Shown here: positions 48,181 through 59,161 of the stretch, one piece after another
Layout of the letters: every line of letters begins with the position of its first letter
Position numbering within the stretch: position 1 is the first letter of the stretch
NCBI GenBank assembly: GCA_963969595.1
Contig: OZ018416.1
Location: 23,080,065-23,144,064 of the forward strand
DNA from: Neckera pumila
Lineage: Eukaryota > Streptophyta > Bryopsida > Hypnales > Neckeraceae
DNA length: 64,000 bases
Direction: 5' to 3'
Made by a program: the position numbers and the translations under genes
The notes under the pieces: model-generated
Database searches by the model: none
What the model was told of the DNA's origin: nothing
What the model saw: only the letters and a program-made list of their open reading frames with translations

Positions 48181-49590
48181 CCTTTTGGGGTTAAAATGGC
48201 ATGGTCATAAGGGCATGTTTAAAGTGACATGATCATAAGGCCACAGTGAATGGGCCACAATCAAAGGGCCATGGACACAAGTTTGCATTGGGCAGCGCGG
48301 AGTAGAGTTCTTCTCTCTTGTTTGGGAACCCTCGCCCTGCTCCGCCATTTCCGGCAACTCTCGTTTGCGACTTTATTGCAGACTTCTTCTAGGCTTCTTT
48401 TGTTTTCTTTCGTGATTTTGTGCTTCTGCGTGATTTGTGGTGCTCTAAGCTTCCTTGATTTCTGCTGCAACTTGGGCTTACTCAATTTGGGGAGCTTCCT
48501 TGATTTTTGGGCGTCCAGATTTGTACTGCGTCGTTGTGGACCTCTTCCTGGGCAACTTGGACACGCGCTTCGTGGTGCCTCCTTGTGGAGGCGTGGAGCT
48601 CTTGCTGGGCAACTTGGGTGTGTGCAATTGGGGAGGCAACTGGGGTTTTTGGTGGAGCTTTACGGACTTGGTTTCTCAGTGGAGCTTGGCGGTGTTGGTA
48701 TGTGCTGGACAAATCCTTGTTTTCTTTCATTCTTTGTAATGTGCAATTGTAGAGGCGGCTTGATTTTGCTGGGTGACCAAGAAATTGTAGAGGCAATCTT
48801 TCATTCTTTGCAATGTGGAACTTGCACATGCTTGCATTGTGGTCAAGTGATTTCTATTGCAGCTTGGAATTTTATTTCTGGTGTATAAACCACTTTGACG
48901 GTTTGTTCATGCATCGTAATTAGAAGTGGTATTGAAGGCGGGGAGTTGAGGTGTTTCGGGGCTTACCATTTTTTCCGGGTCATGCAAGGCACAATTTCTT
49001 GGTCTTGATTTTGCTAAGCGACCTGGTTTTGCTGGGTGACCCGAGCTGCAAATGGGTTCTTCAGGCCTGGGCGTGCAATTGGATTCATCAGTTTTATGGT
49101 CTTGGTTTAGGTTTTGTAGTTGAATTTCTTGCATTTTGTTTCTAGTGTCGTGAGTTCTTGCTGATTGCATTAGTCTTGTTTCTAGGATTTGCATTTGTTG
49201 CTTGCGTAAGATACTATTTTGAATTCCAATTCTGGTTTTTAGTTTTTTGCATTTTGTTTTTGGTTCCATGAGTGAATCTAAACCCTAAACCTTTTCAATT
49301 TTAGGGTTTTTTTTTGGTTCCATGAGTGAATCTAAACCCTAAACCTTCTCAGTTTTAGGATTTTTTTTGGTTCCATGAGTGAATCTTCACTACATTACCA
49401 TCTCAATTTCAAGGTTTAGGGTCAAGTCGTTGTTATTGCATTTCTCTTTAATGTTGGTTCTTTTTTTGTCCGTATGGTGTGCTTTTGGTACTGTCTAGTT
49501 TTCTGTGTTCATTTCTTGAGAACATGTTTGTAAGCAATGAACATAGAAAACTGCGTTTGTAGCAACCTCAGCAATGTAGGTTTCAGTCGC
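48181..49590 (+). other. Possible leader of the NGQH gene, GC-richer
   Basis: Base composition rises near 48290. A 212-codon plus frame (48250-48888) is rich in Leu, Cys and Gly without any domain and with strong overlap in other frames. I regard it as transcribed leader or non-coding rather than a protein. Short repeats GGCATGGTCATAAGG and GACATGATCATAAGG occur near 48199-48241. Confidence 0.3.
49259..49392. repeat. Tandem repeat, 55-57 bp unit, with CCCTAAA
   Basis: GGTTCCATGAGTGAATCT occurs near 49261, 49316 and 49370, and the first two copies are followed by AAACCCTAAACC and a T-rich run. That is 2.3 copies. Each full copy contains a plant-telomere-like CCCTAAA, which is probably coincidental. 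Confidence 0.8.
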
Positions 49591-49597
49591 AGGTAGT

Positions 49598-50187
49598 TTA
49601 ACTCGACGCAAGTTTAACTTGATACACGACATAATTAAGGTAATGACCTAGAGAAATTTATCTCAAGACGAGATAACAGACTCAAAACACCAAAAGTTTT
49701 AACTTGACTCGAGTTAAAACAACAACACTAAAGGCCCTTGCACCACCAAAATAGATAGCAAACCAAGAGAGAACCAATTCCTTTAACTTGGCTCAAGTTA
49801 AAAAAGACATCCTAGATGCAAAAAAAGAAGCAACTATGGTTGAATCTGTCTCGACCCAAGACAAAAGAGACACACATAAAACAAAAGTATAAAGGATATA
49901 GTAAGACAAGAACAGCCTGAACGGCTTAAAAAGGTTTAACTTGGCCCAAGTTAAATGACTTGAGAACCAAACACATAAGGGGAGAAGAAAAAGGATATCT
50001 CCAACAACTTGTCCCAAATTAGAGAAAGCCCAAAGAATAGGGATAGTAGGATCTGATTAGGACCGAGCACATTGCTCATCTCGGCTTGAGTTAAATGAAC
50101 CCCAAAGAAAGCGAAGTAGGAGAGTACCAAGCAGACACTACAGAAATGTGTGCGATGTGCTCCTGGTTTTAACTCGATTTGAGTTAA
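49598..50187. repeat. Cluster of 19-bp palindromes upstream of the NGQH gene
   Basis: Copies lie at 49598-49617 (one extra T), 49658-49676 (TTATCTC paired with GAGATAA), 49699-49717, 49783-49801, 49936-49954, a right half near 50080-50094, and 50169-50187. This is the same consensus as at 30.8-31.7 kb (TTAACTYGRNNYRAGTTAA). The cluster ends just before the first supported exon at about 50232, so it probably lies in an intron or leader. Confidence 0.75.
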
Positions 50188-50231
50188 CATGTGTTCTTGT
50201 AATGGACTTGCAAAAAAGGAGAGGTAGATAC

Positions 50232-53117
50232 AGAGACTAGAGGTATACCTGAAGCGCTTCCAGATTCCAGATGAGAACAGAGACAAGTACGGCGAACTTG
50301 ACATGCTCGGGGAATGCTAGGAGTGGAAGGAACCTGAGGAAGTTGACTACTGGACACTTGCACTTGTTCCCATGAACTCAAACCTATCCTTCAGGACAAA
50401 ATACAAGAAGGTCAAGGACAACCTACAGGTCACATTTACGGAGGTTGTCAGAGAGGTCACCACTGGGCCAAATGGGTTAGTATTTGTCTCCTGCGGATGC
50501 AACATCTAGATCAGTAAAAAGAGTACATCTTCTTGTACGTGGTAAACAACAAGCTAATAAAATTCTCTGCCTTTGCATACTACAGGACCCTTGAAGGAAC
50601 AAACTACCAAGTGCTGCAGAAGGAAATTGAGCTGCATATAAAGGAGAAGAGGTGGAAAGCAAAAGACAGGGGTTCTCTGACATTCATTACTTTTGTTTCA
50701 AGAGTAAATGCACTGATCAAGGGGTTTGAAGATGACCCTGGAGAACAAATCGCAGAGAATGCAGCCCATGTCCTTGACTAGAGATTACAGCAGTCAGGGA
50801 AAAAGCCAGGGATCCCTCGTCATGGTGACCCCGGAGACTAGTAGGAGCCACACTCGCATGAAGCAAACAGATTGCTTTGGTAGAGGAGAACCATCAAAGA
50901 CTCCACCACCTCCACCAAAAGCTCGGGGGAAGAAGACCACTTTGAAGAACCTCCTGGTGCCAGAGAGTAGCATGGCATCAGAGCTTGTAGACATTCCGCA
51001 AGACCTCAGCGGAAACGTGAAGGAGATTGATTACAAGGAAGCATGCAAAGACTTTGAAGAGTACTGGTTGGCATGCAAAGAGTTGTACATACCAAAGATT
51101 GGGGAAAAGTTTGAAATTTCAATTGATCAGCTGGAGACGCCACCACAAACACTCAACATCCAAATGTTGGGAGAGCAAGGTGTTCAAAAGACACTGAACT
51201 ACCTCATCAATATGCCTGACTTTGACAAGAAGATGACACTTTGTGCATAATTACCCACAAATTGTCAAGGAGAAGGCCGAAAAGTTTGAGGAAGTTCAAG
51301 GCAGGAAATTTTGGATGGTAAACGGTCAGCATTGCATGGAGGCGTTGAAGAGAATGCAAAAGATGGACAAGATTCCCGAAGATAAGAAGGCTAAATTTCT
51401 GAAATGGAAGTGCTTTGTTGACTAGAACAAAGACAATAACCTAATCAAGAAAGTGTCAGCCTACTATAATCAGGTGAACCACTTTGACAACTTCATACCA
51501 ACCTAGTCCACCAACATCCTGGCATCCAAGTTTGTCTGGACGAGTATGGGATGTCCACCGCCACCACAAGAGCCCATGGCGCTGGGAAAGGCAGTAACTT
51601 CAACAAAGAAGTTGAAGGTTGACGGCAACAACCAAAGGCTCTTTGTAGTAAGTCCACTATCTTCAACTCGTACCGAGTTAATTTGTCATTCCACTGTCTT
51701 CAATTCATTCCCTAGCTTAACTTACATCGAGTTAAGACCTATCGCTGACATGAGGTCTTTGTTGGAACTAGATGTGTAGGCGTTCAAGAATGCAATCAAG
51801 CTAAGGTTCGCCATGATTGACATAAAAAAGAACCAGGGGTTTCTAAGCAAGAAGAACCAGAGAGAGCTTGACATACACAATGAGATCAAGTTAATTACAA
51901 CTCAGCAAGACGTCTACGACCTATGGGCTGAGGTCATCTCTGGCCAGGCTCATAGAGAGCTTATCGATCCAGATTTGCTGATGAAGTTCAAGTATTGCAA
52001 AGGCTGGGACTCGGCAAAGGATGGCATGATGACTAGGGAGTTCTTCAAATGGATTGGGAACTGCAGCACACAAGATGATCTGAGGAGGCTCGCCTTGCAT
52101 TAGTCTCCTCGTTGGACTGCAGGACACCCGAAAGTCACTATGAGGGCACCAAAGTTTGTCCTCCTTGACTGCTATACTGCAAAGGACTGGCTTGAGAGGG
52201 TGAAGAGGAAGGTTGCTATAAGGATACAACTGCATTACTTGGATCCAAAGCAGAAACACTTTGACAATGAGGGAAATCTGAGGAAGAAAGCATAGAAGGC
52301 CTTCAAACGGGACTACAACGTGAATAAGGCCACCAAGAACACGCTGCTCATTGGTCCAGGAGAACACTTCTTCTCTCAGGTGAAGATGCCTTCTAACAAA
52401 AAGAAGACCATTGAGGAACTGTCACCTACCGCCAAGGATTTCTTCAAGGTCTTCTTGGAGAGCAAGGATAAATTCGTGAAGCCTAAAGCTAGGGCGTTCT
52501 TTAGGCCCTATGATATGGACGATAACAAGCTCGGCAAGTGGGACTCGAATGTATGGAATGAGTCTGTAAAGTCAAAGATCAAGCTGGAAATCATTGACTT
52601 CAGGAATATCCTGGGAATCATAAACAAGGGCGCCAATGCTTTGTACTATGAGAAGTTTATGAGCGTCCTAGAGGAGGATGCTAAGGGGGAGCTCATGGAC
52701 CCGGAGGTTTGGCTGTGGATTGCTGGTGAAAAGGATGTTGAAGTCGACCTGCAGAGTTTCATCAGGACATCCGAGTTCAGCAAGTCATATTCAGTTGGCT
52801 ATGCGGATTATCTGACATCCGCTTTCAAATGGATTGGAGACGTCTCGGAAAAGAGCTCCCGAGCTAAGGATCCAATCCAACTGTTGTTTCTGGTGAAGAA
52901 TGGGGCAGCCGTCAAGACCCGCCAGATTCCAATATCATTTGCAGTGGCACCAAAATTGCATCACAATATGAAGAAGCAGAATGTGGAGGTGGAGTACCGG
53001 ATACATGACACAGAGCTCTGCATGGAGTTTTATCTGAGCGTCATGAAACTGTTCGTGTCACTGAGAGACGTGGTGGTTTCTTATTTAGCGGGAAGAAAGA
53101 TGATTTTAGCTGCGTAG
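50232..53117 (+). pseudogene. NGQH (ParB/sulfiredoxin-like) transposon-type gene, first part
   Basis: Exonic pieces in order: about 50232-50513 (RTKYKKVKDNLQVTFTEVVR, one TAG); 50533-50781; 50726-51240 after a shift (DLSGNVKEIDYKEACKDFEE); 51243-51647 after another shift (KFWMVNGQHCMEALKRMQ, then KVSAYYNQVNHFDNF); intron 51648-51779; 51780-53117, with TAG or similar stops near 52100 and 52292 and a long open stretch at 52320-53114. The VNGQH...EALKRM motif resembles the D/N-G-Q-H-R signature of ParB/sulfiredoxin-like folds. Two TAGs sit where Trp would be expected (51423, 51505). The long downstream region (DMDDNKLGKWDSNVW, FKWIGDVSEKSS) is unrecognised. Decayed; role unknown. Confidence 0.55.
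51648..51779 (+). other. Intron (132 bp) with two palindromes
   Basis: Donor GTAAGT at 51648, acceptor GATGTGTAG ending at 51779, phase 0 (RLFV joins AFKNAIKLRF). It contains palindrome copies at 51663-51681 (TCAAC/GAGTTAA) and 51717-51735, spaced 54 bp. Together these make up nearly a third of the intron. Confidence 0.8.
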
Positions 53118-53320
53118 GTGAGTTCAGCTTTGTGCAATCCTGACTAGGATTCAATTTAGAACGCTAACATTTAGGCGTCTAAATTGCTCCTCTTTAACTC
53201 GGGTCAAGTAGATTCAGATTTGTTGGCAGGTCTTCTGGATCTCTGACGGTCATGTACTCTTCTTTAACTTGGTTCGAGTTGATCATACTTTTCTAACTGC
53301 TCTTTGGGTTTGTCTTGTAG
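53118..53320 (+). other. Intron (203 bp) with two palindromes
   Basis: Donor GTGAGT at 53118, acceptor TTTGTCTTGTAG ending at 53320. A TAG directly precedes the donor (probably a decayed CAG). Palindromes lie at 53194-53212 and 53264-53282, spaced 70 bp. Confidence 0.75.
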
Positions 53321-53356
53321 ATGCTGTCGTTGGACCACTTTTTTGTTGGCGATAGC

Positions 53357-56300
53357 TGTCGTACGCGCAATCTAGGCGTAAGTATCCTTAACACAAAAAT
53401 GTGCCAAGATAACACAAAATATTGTCCCAGGGAATTTCCGGATTCTATGTAGCATATTCTAGCTATCCGGCTTTTCTATCTTTCTTTCTTCTAACCTACT
53501 CAACATTTTCCGGATCCTTTCACAATCCGGACCATAAACTATCCGGAATCCGGTTTACGTCTCTTCTTCCAATTTGGTTTTCAATACCTCTATTTTACCT
53601 TCAGAGGGTCCACTAGTTGATCTTTGAGGGGGTAGAGACTTCACCACTCTTGTTCTCCTATAATTCTAACAAACACAAATAATAACACCCAAGTATTCAA
53701 GAGGTTGCAGCAAGACGAAAAGATCCGGATCCTCACAACTTCCGGATGGTGATTCCGGACAAAAGGTCACTCAGGAATACTTCACTCTCCCTTACTACAA
53801 CAATAGATCTCAGAGTCCGGAACCAATACGAGGGTGTAATCTTTCTAGATGTTAGATGAATTCTGAGGTTGGTAGATCTTCCGGACAGGTGGGGGCTTCC
53901 TTGGGCGGGCGCTTACCTCCGCACGGCTTGACAACCGGACTCGCTTCCCCGCTACTCTGTGATTCGGACTACTCTTCTGGTAGTTTAAAGACACTATGCG
54001 CAGCTCTTAAGTCAACAATCCAACAACATTACAATAGTACACTCTTGACTCAAACCGTATTCTCCTAAATCCGGATTCCTCCTCACCCGTCCTTTCCTTC
54101 CAATAGCCAGCCCACAGGTCAACACAATCCAGATACACTGACAGAACAAAAATGCATACCCGAGGGCTTAGATTTCAAAAAGGGAATGAAATACAATTGA
54201 ATATCAACTAGGAGGGAATGAGGGGCAACTAACTTGCCCGCCCTTAAAAACCCAAAACAAAGCCAAAGTCAACACCCTAAAAGCAAAAAAGGGCTCCCCA
54301 CAAACCGGGGCAACCTCACACATACACCAAGGAAATCCCAAATAAACCAGAAAGTCCTTATCCCTAAGTTTCCGGAAATTGGGCCCAGGCTTGGAATCCG
54401 GTTCCAGGATAAAACTATCTAAATTCTAATCCACTTCCACAAGTAGTCCCCTTTGAACTACTTGGCCACCCGAGATTTCTTTGAACTCCCGGCTCCCTGT
54501 TTGGCTGTCGGCTTACCGGAACTCTTTACTGGCGTCATTTTGGCGGCTCGAGGCGGATTCTGACGGGTCGCAAGAGACGTCTCCTCCTCCTCCGTATCTT
54601 CCTCAGATTCTGAGCCTAAATCAAACTCACCAGGCTCGGAGTCTTCAATCTATTGCTTCACCGCCTTCTTGCTTTCTGATTTCCGCTTTTCAGACTTCCG
54701 GAGTTTCAGTTGCCTCTCAGGTTCCACCATCTCGAGTTCTTCATCCGGATCCGAGATTTCGGCCTCTACTATTTCCGTCTTCTTGTTCAGCCGAGTTTCT
54801 GGCCTGGGTTCCGGTCTTGCCTCTGGAGCCGGATCTCCTAAATCAATCAATTGTGTACCTCGTGCTGGTGACTGTTTCGACATATGAGGGAATCTCTTCG
54901 AGTATTTTCTTGCCGGATTTATCGTCCCCAAACCTTCTAACAGATCTCTCCGGATCGGCAACCTCTGCCCAGCCTTTCTGGATCTCGTCGGAGACTGTGA
55001 GGAAGGGGCAAAAGTATTTATCGTGCCCCACTTTGGGAAATGACTTGAGGAAGGCACCTTAGGTATCTTAAACAGGGACTTCAAGCCTGGATCCTCTTGT
55101 GTCCCGGAAGTTCCGGCTCCGTGTTTGCTCGGGGACTCCATGAAGATATCCGGAAGTAGCCCAAAGTCGTCCTTGGCCACATCCAGATGACCCAGCAGTT
55201 GCCGCATATTGTCCAAAACGATCTTCATCTTGGCCTCGTAATCGACCAGGACTTGCAGCACTCTGGATCTGGTAACAATGCCGTCGTTCTTGAGTTTCTT
55301 TGTGTAAAGCGCGGACCGGATGATCTAATGTTCCGGTTCTTCTATCAACACCTTCAAATCCCTAACTAGCTTCAGGGCATCCGTCTCCTTTTTCCGGGCT
55401 GAGATTGACTGCCCCTCCGTCCAGTAGAACTTGTTCTTGTAGTGATCCCATTCCGCCTTAAGCAGCTCGATCTGCTTGTCCTTCTCTTGGAGTAGTGTCG
55501 GATCGGGTCTCTTCCGGAGTTTGTTGAAGATCTAATCCGTTTCAACATTTAACTCCCTGGCGACGCCCGTGATCACCTCTGCCATCTCGGTGTGCATCTT
55601 TTGGCACTACACCATCCATCGGGTTCCGGCCTCATAGAAATTGGATACATTGGAAGGTTCCGGTGATGGCTGGGTCAGGGACGGATTTGGTTCTGGCACG
55701 TCCAGACTTGTTCTTCGTGCGTTCGGATTGGTGGTCTTCTGTCGCTTCTTCTTCTCCAGCGGCTTTGATTCCGGATCCTCCTCTTCTTCTTCTTCTTCTA
55801 GTGCCACTTCTCCCATTGGCTTCAACTCTTTTGTGAATCCGTACTTCAGGATCTGCATTTCGGTCTCATAGGCAACTTGTTCTTGTGGGGTCATGAAATC
55901 AAAATGATGATACATGTGGAACAAGTAAGTGCTGAGCGGACTCTGCTTGGCCTTGTCGATAGCCACCGCCATCTTCTTGACCTTCTAGTGGATTATGGTT
56001 GCCCAATTCACGACCCGGCCCTCGGTTGCTCCAAAAATCGTATTCGTCACTGTAATCATAACCCTGGTTGGCTTTTCCGAATACATGATGGGAATCAGGA
56101 AATTCAGTAATCGCCTATGGCGCTCATCGATACAGTCACTAACGATGAAACCTTCCTTGTGGTGCGGCGATTTCTTGAACTTGTTTTCATAAAACTTATC
56201 CGTCCGGGTCGTATTTCCGGATCCGGACTGCTTCAACTCGTAAGCTTCCGCCCACATCCCTTCCGTCCAAGAGGCCCACCGACCCCTTGGCATCGGCTCG

Positions 56301-56972
56301 AACTGGTTTGGCGTCCCCATAACCAGCTCACGAAGAAAATCTTCACTCCTAATTGTCCAGGGGTGCCGGATGAACCCAATACACCCTAATTTGAAGAAAT
56401 CTTCTTCTAACTCTAAGCGCTCAGCAGAGTCCGACGGAATGACTAGGTACAGGAGCTTGACAGAGGGAATAGTCTTCTGTCCCTGCACCGATGATTCCGC
56501 CATCTTTTTGACCTACAATCCGGTGCAATCGGCACCCTCCTTTCCTTCTCTCCCTATCCGACCTAACTCACCATTCTTTCCCTCTTCTAAAAGAAACGCG
56601 CTCCAAAACCTGCAAGCACACACACCTCCTCGAGCGGAAGAAAGAGGGAGAAAAATGAAAGGCCCATCTGTTTAAGTACCCGGACAGTGACCGACACCTG
56701 TTGGTTCAACCATTTAATGCGCCGCCATTGCAAACGGATCCCTAGTCTTCATAGGTTGGACCTCTAGTTCGTAGGTTGTCTAAATCCGGATTCCGGCAAA
56801 AGTCCGTTTCTTAGCTATTCTACAAGTTTTTGTAAGCCAAAACTTCATGACTACCTAGTTTCTACTAAATGTTTCGGTTTCCGGCTTCACTACTACAAAT
56901 TTTTGAAAATATTTACGGAATTGATCCTAAACTAATCCAGATTTTTAAATATTGATATTGCGTGTTCCCACA
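53357..56972 (-). mobile_element. Element B: TGT...ACA element, 3616 bp, ATAGC duplication
   Basis: Read on the minus strand it starts TGTGGGAACACGCAAT at 56972 and ends GCGCGTACGACA at 53357. ATAGC at 53352-53356 and 56973-56977 are perfect 5-bp duplications. It is collinear with element A from end to end. Removing it with one ATAGC joins the host exon as FFVGDS-KKKEDFFN in one frame, which confirms the borders and shows insertion into a coding exon, antisense to the host gene. No LTR pair is present inside. Confidence 0.87.
54458..56503 (-). pseudogene. Element B ORF: same protein, five TAG stops, no frameshift
   Basis: ATG at 56503 (MAESSVQGQK) to the terminal TAG at 54460-54458 is 682 codons in one unbroken frame. 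Premature stops are at 55985-55987, 55607-55609, 55532-55534, 55325-55327 and 54650-54652, and all five are TAG. At three of these, A has CAG or CAA at the matching codon. The domains match A: an N-terminal domain with HHKEGFIVSDCIDERHRRLL, TIFG, VNWATII and YLFHMYHH; an acidic linker EEEEEEED and KKKRQK; a coiled coil; and a basic tail. The lack of indels with multiple TAGs suggests decay mainly by C-to-T changes. Confidence 0.75.
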
Positions 56973-58156
56973 ATAGCAAGAAGAAGGAAGACTTCTTTAA
57001 CTTGTGCTTGGAGTCAGAGAATATGGACAAGGATGATTTCCTTGAGTTGGCCTACTTTGTGGAAGAGCACAATGTTGACGAAAGCAAGGAGAAAGGAGTG
57101 TCCACCTCAGAGGCTAGGGAGGCGTTTGGATCTGAGAAGGGGAAGGAACCAGCCAATGACGACTGCATTGAGATTCCTGGGGGGTCTGAGAGTTTTGTTC
57201 TTGTAAACCTCACTGCGGACATTGATGAAGTGCTGGAGTTGACATTGGGAGCAATTGGTGATTTGACGCATTTCCCTAAGAGTAGCGACATGTGGGGATC
57301 ATTCGGCTCGTCTGCCAGACATAATGTTACCACTGAGTCCCCTCTGCATGAACCACCAAAGAAGAAGACCAATCTACCAGAGGTGACTGCTCCATTCTTG
57401 CAGCAGTGGATAATGAACTTCATTGAGAAAAACAATGAGAATCAGGCTAGGGCTTGTCAAGAAGATCATGAGGTGCAGAGGAAAGAAAACAAGCGGGCCC
57501 GTCGGGAGAGCAAAGACATGATCAAGGGTTGTTGGAGAGTATTCCCAATATTGCAACAAAGGTGACAGTGACGGCCGTAAATACAATGTTCAGTGCAAAG
57601 TTGTTGATGTCGCTGTAGGAACTCCTCAATTGATGATTGCAAATCATGCCCAAGGGTCGGCCGATATTGCCAAGCAAGCTCACACATGGTCAGAGATCCT
57701 CACTGGAGTGCCATCGACATCACAGAACTTGCTGGCCCAAGCGTCCCCGAGTTCTGGTCCAAACCAGGTCGAGTCTGCGCGAGGTCCCAACAACATGGAG
57801 GTGGAGCCTATTCGGCAGGGCGAGGTGAAGGATGATGCTGCACTGGCGACTGGCGTTGCTCTAGGAGTTGCCATGGAGGGATCACAAGACATGGATTCAG
57901 TTCTGCAAGTCATGGAGCAAGTTTGTGCTGCCCCGGAGACTGGCAGCAATTAGCTACCTAAAATAGTTGCCGCACAGGGTATAACGTAGATGGATTCTAT
58001 TCAAAACGGCGTGGATGTGGAGGACATTGCACCGGACACTAGCATTGACCCTATCCTAGCAGATGTCACCATGCACGAAGTAGAGGCCGAGCAGTCACGG
58101 GGGCCTATGACTGAGAATTCTCCAAGTTGTTCCCTGTGACTCTCTAAGCCTCTTCT

Positions 58157-58175
58157 TCAACTCAACTTGAGTTGA
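58157..58175. repeat. Single 19-bp palindrome
   Basis: TCAACTCAACTTGAGTTGA is a perfect dyad variant of the 19-bp palindrome family, in non-coding sequence between exons of the NGQH gene region. Confidence 0.65.
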
Positions 58176-58560
58176 ATCTCCTTTATATTTTGTGGACTTT
58201 AGAGAGCATTTGTAGGCAGATAGGCTTTAGAGAGCATTTGTTTCAAGCGTTGTCCACCTCCCCGCCAGAGGAGTTTGTAGGCCATAGGATTTTTGGCTTT
58301 CATAACCCTTATTGCGATGCGAGTGTACTTCCAATGTAGCAGTTCATTACAATGGAGACCTTTGTTTTGTGCTCAGGGTGTGGGTGTTTCTGGAGCACCC
58401 AAATTTCCTTCTAGAACCAAGTGTGTGGTGTCTAATGATTCCCTTGTTGACTATGGGGAGCTAAACATATTGCAAGGTGGGGTTATCATATCATGAACCC
58501 AACAGCCACTGCGCAGTCAACCATGGATTTTTCAATGCTGGACGTAGATGATAGTGTAGT

Positions 58561-59161
58561 TAACAATCCTCCAATGGAGGAAAGCGTCTTGTGCTAGTGC
58601 ATTCTCCATCTCCTTTAAAGTCCCGACCTCAGTTGATGTCCCCACGAGAGCGCTCCGGAATGAATTCCAAAACGTAGAGGAAGCTCTACGATGAAGTGGG
58701 TGGTGTGGCTGTTGTGGAGGTACGGTATCAACAATTTTTGTCTTTGCAATCCTGTTTGTTTTTAAGTAATGCTTTGTAGACGTTGTAGGCTATGAATCTC
58801 TTTTAAAATTTGTGTACTTGTAGGTGGAGGAGATGGTGCCTACGTCTCTTGCCATCAGCAGCATCAATTTTAAAGATGCAGAGCCAAGAAAATGCGAAGA
58901 ACGGCCTACTATATGTAATGGCATGTTGCTTCCTTTACCTTGTCAGTCTTCATTGAGCTTTACCAAATGGCAATGCAAAATACATGATGGATTGCCTCCG
59001 CTTCATTGTAGCTATTGTCCATGGGATGCTTGGGAGTAGAGGTCTTTGAAGAAACAACGGCGAGAAATTGCTCTCCAAAGGTCCAGTGGTAGTACTGGAT
59101 ACAGTCAAGGACCAGAGTTAATGAAGGCAATGGAGATGTTGAAGAGTAGGTCGCACTCGTA
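58561..59161 (+). pseudogene. C-terminal exons with Cys-rich motif (NGQH gene or neighbour)
   Basis: An exon ending at 58719 (RSGMNSKT, stop, RKLYDEVGGVAVVE) has donor GTACGG. An acceptor TACTTGTAG precedes GTGGAGGAGATGG at about 58824. The second exon reads EEMVPTSLAISSINFKDAEP, then KWQCKIHDGLPPLHCSYCPW with C...H...C-x2-C spacing suggestive of zinc binding, a TAG at about 59037-59039, then KKQRREIALQRSSG to TAG 59159-59161. It is probably the last part of the NGQH gene. Stops show decay. Confidence 0.45.

Larger units (their letters stand above)
53321..57955 (+). pseudogene. NGQH gene, second part (interrupted by element B)
   Basis: The exon starts at 53321 (MLSLDHFFVGDS), is cut by element B at 53357-56972, and resumes at 56978 (KKKEDFFNLCLESENMDKDD). 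It continues with an acidic stretch, PPKKKTNLPEVTAPFLQQWI, and a Lys/Arg-rich coil (EDHEVQRKENKRARRESK), then shifts frame near 57530-57610 to MIANHAQGSADIAKQ and VALGVAMEGSQDMDSVLQVM, ending at TAG about 57953. It reads like a disordered, acidic/basic nuclear-type region, but no domain is recognised. Confidence 0.5.

Noticed and set aside
48250..48888. 212-codon ORF as a real protein
   Set aside because: Leu/Cys/Gly-rich without a domain, with equally long frames overlapping; more likely a leader or non-coding region.
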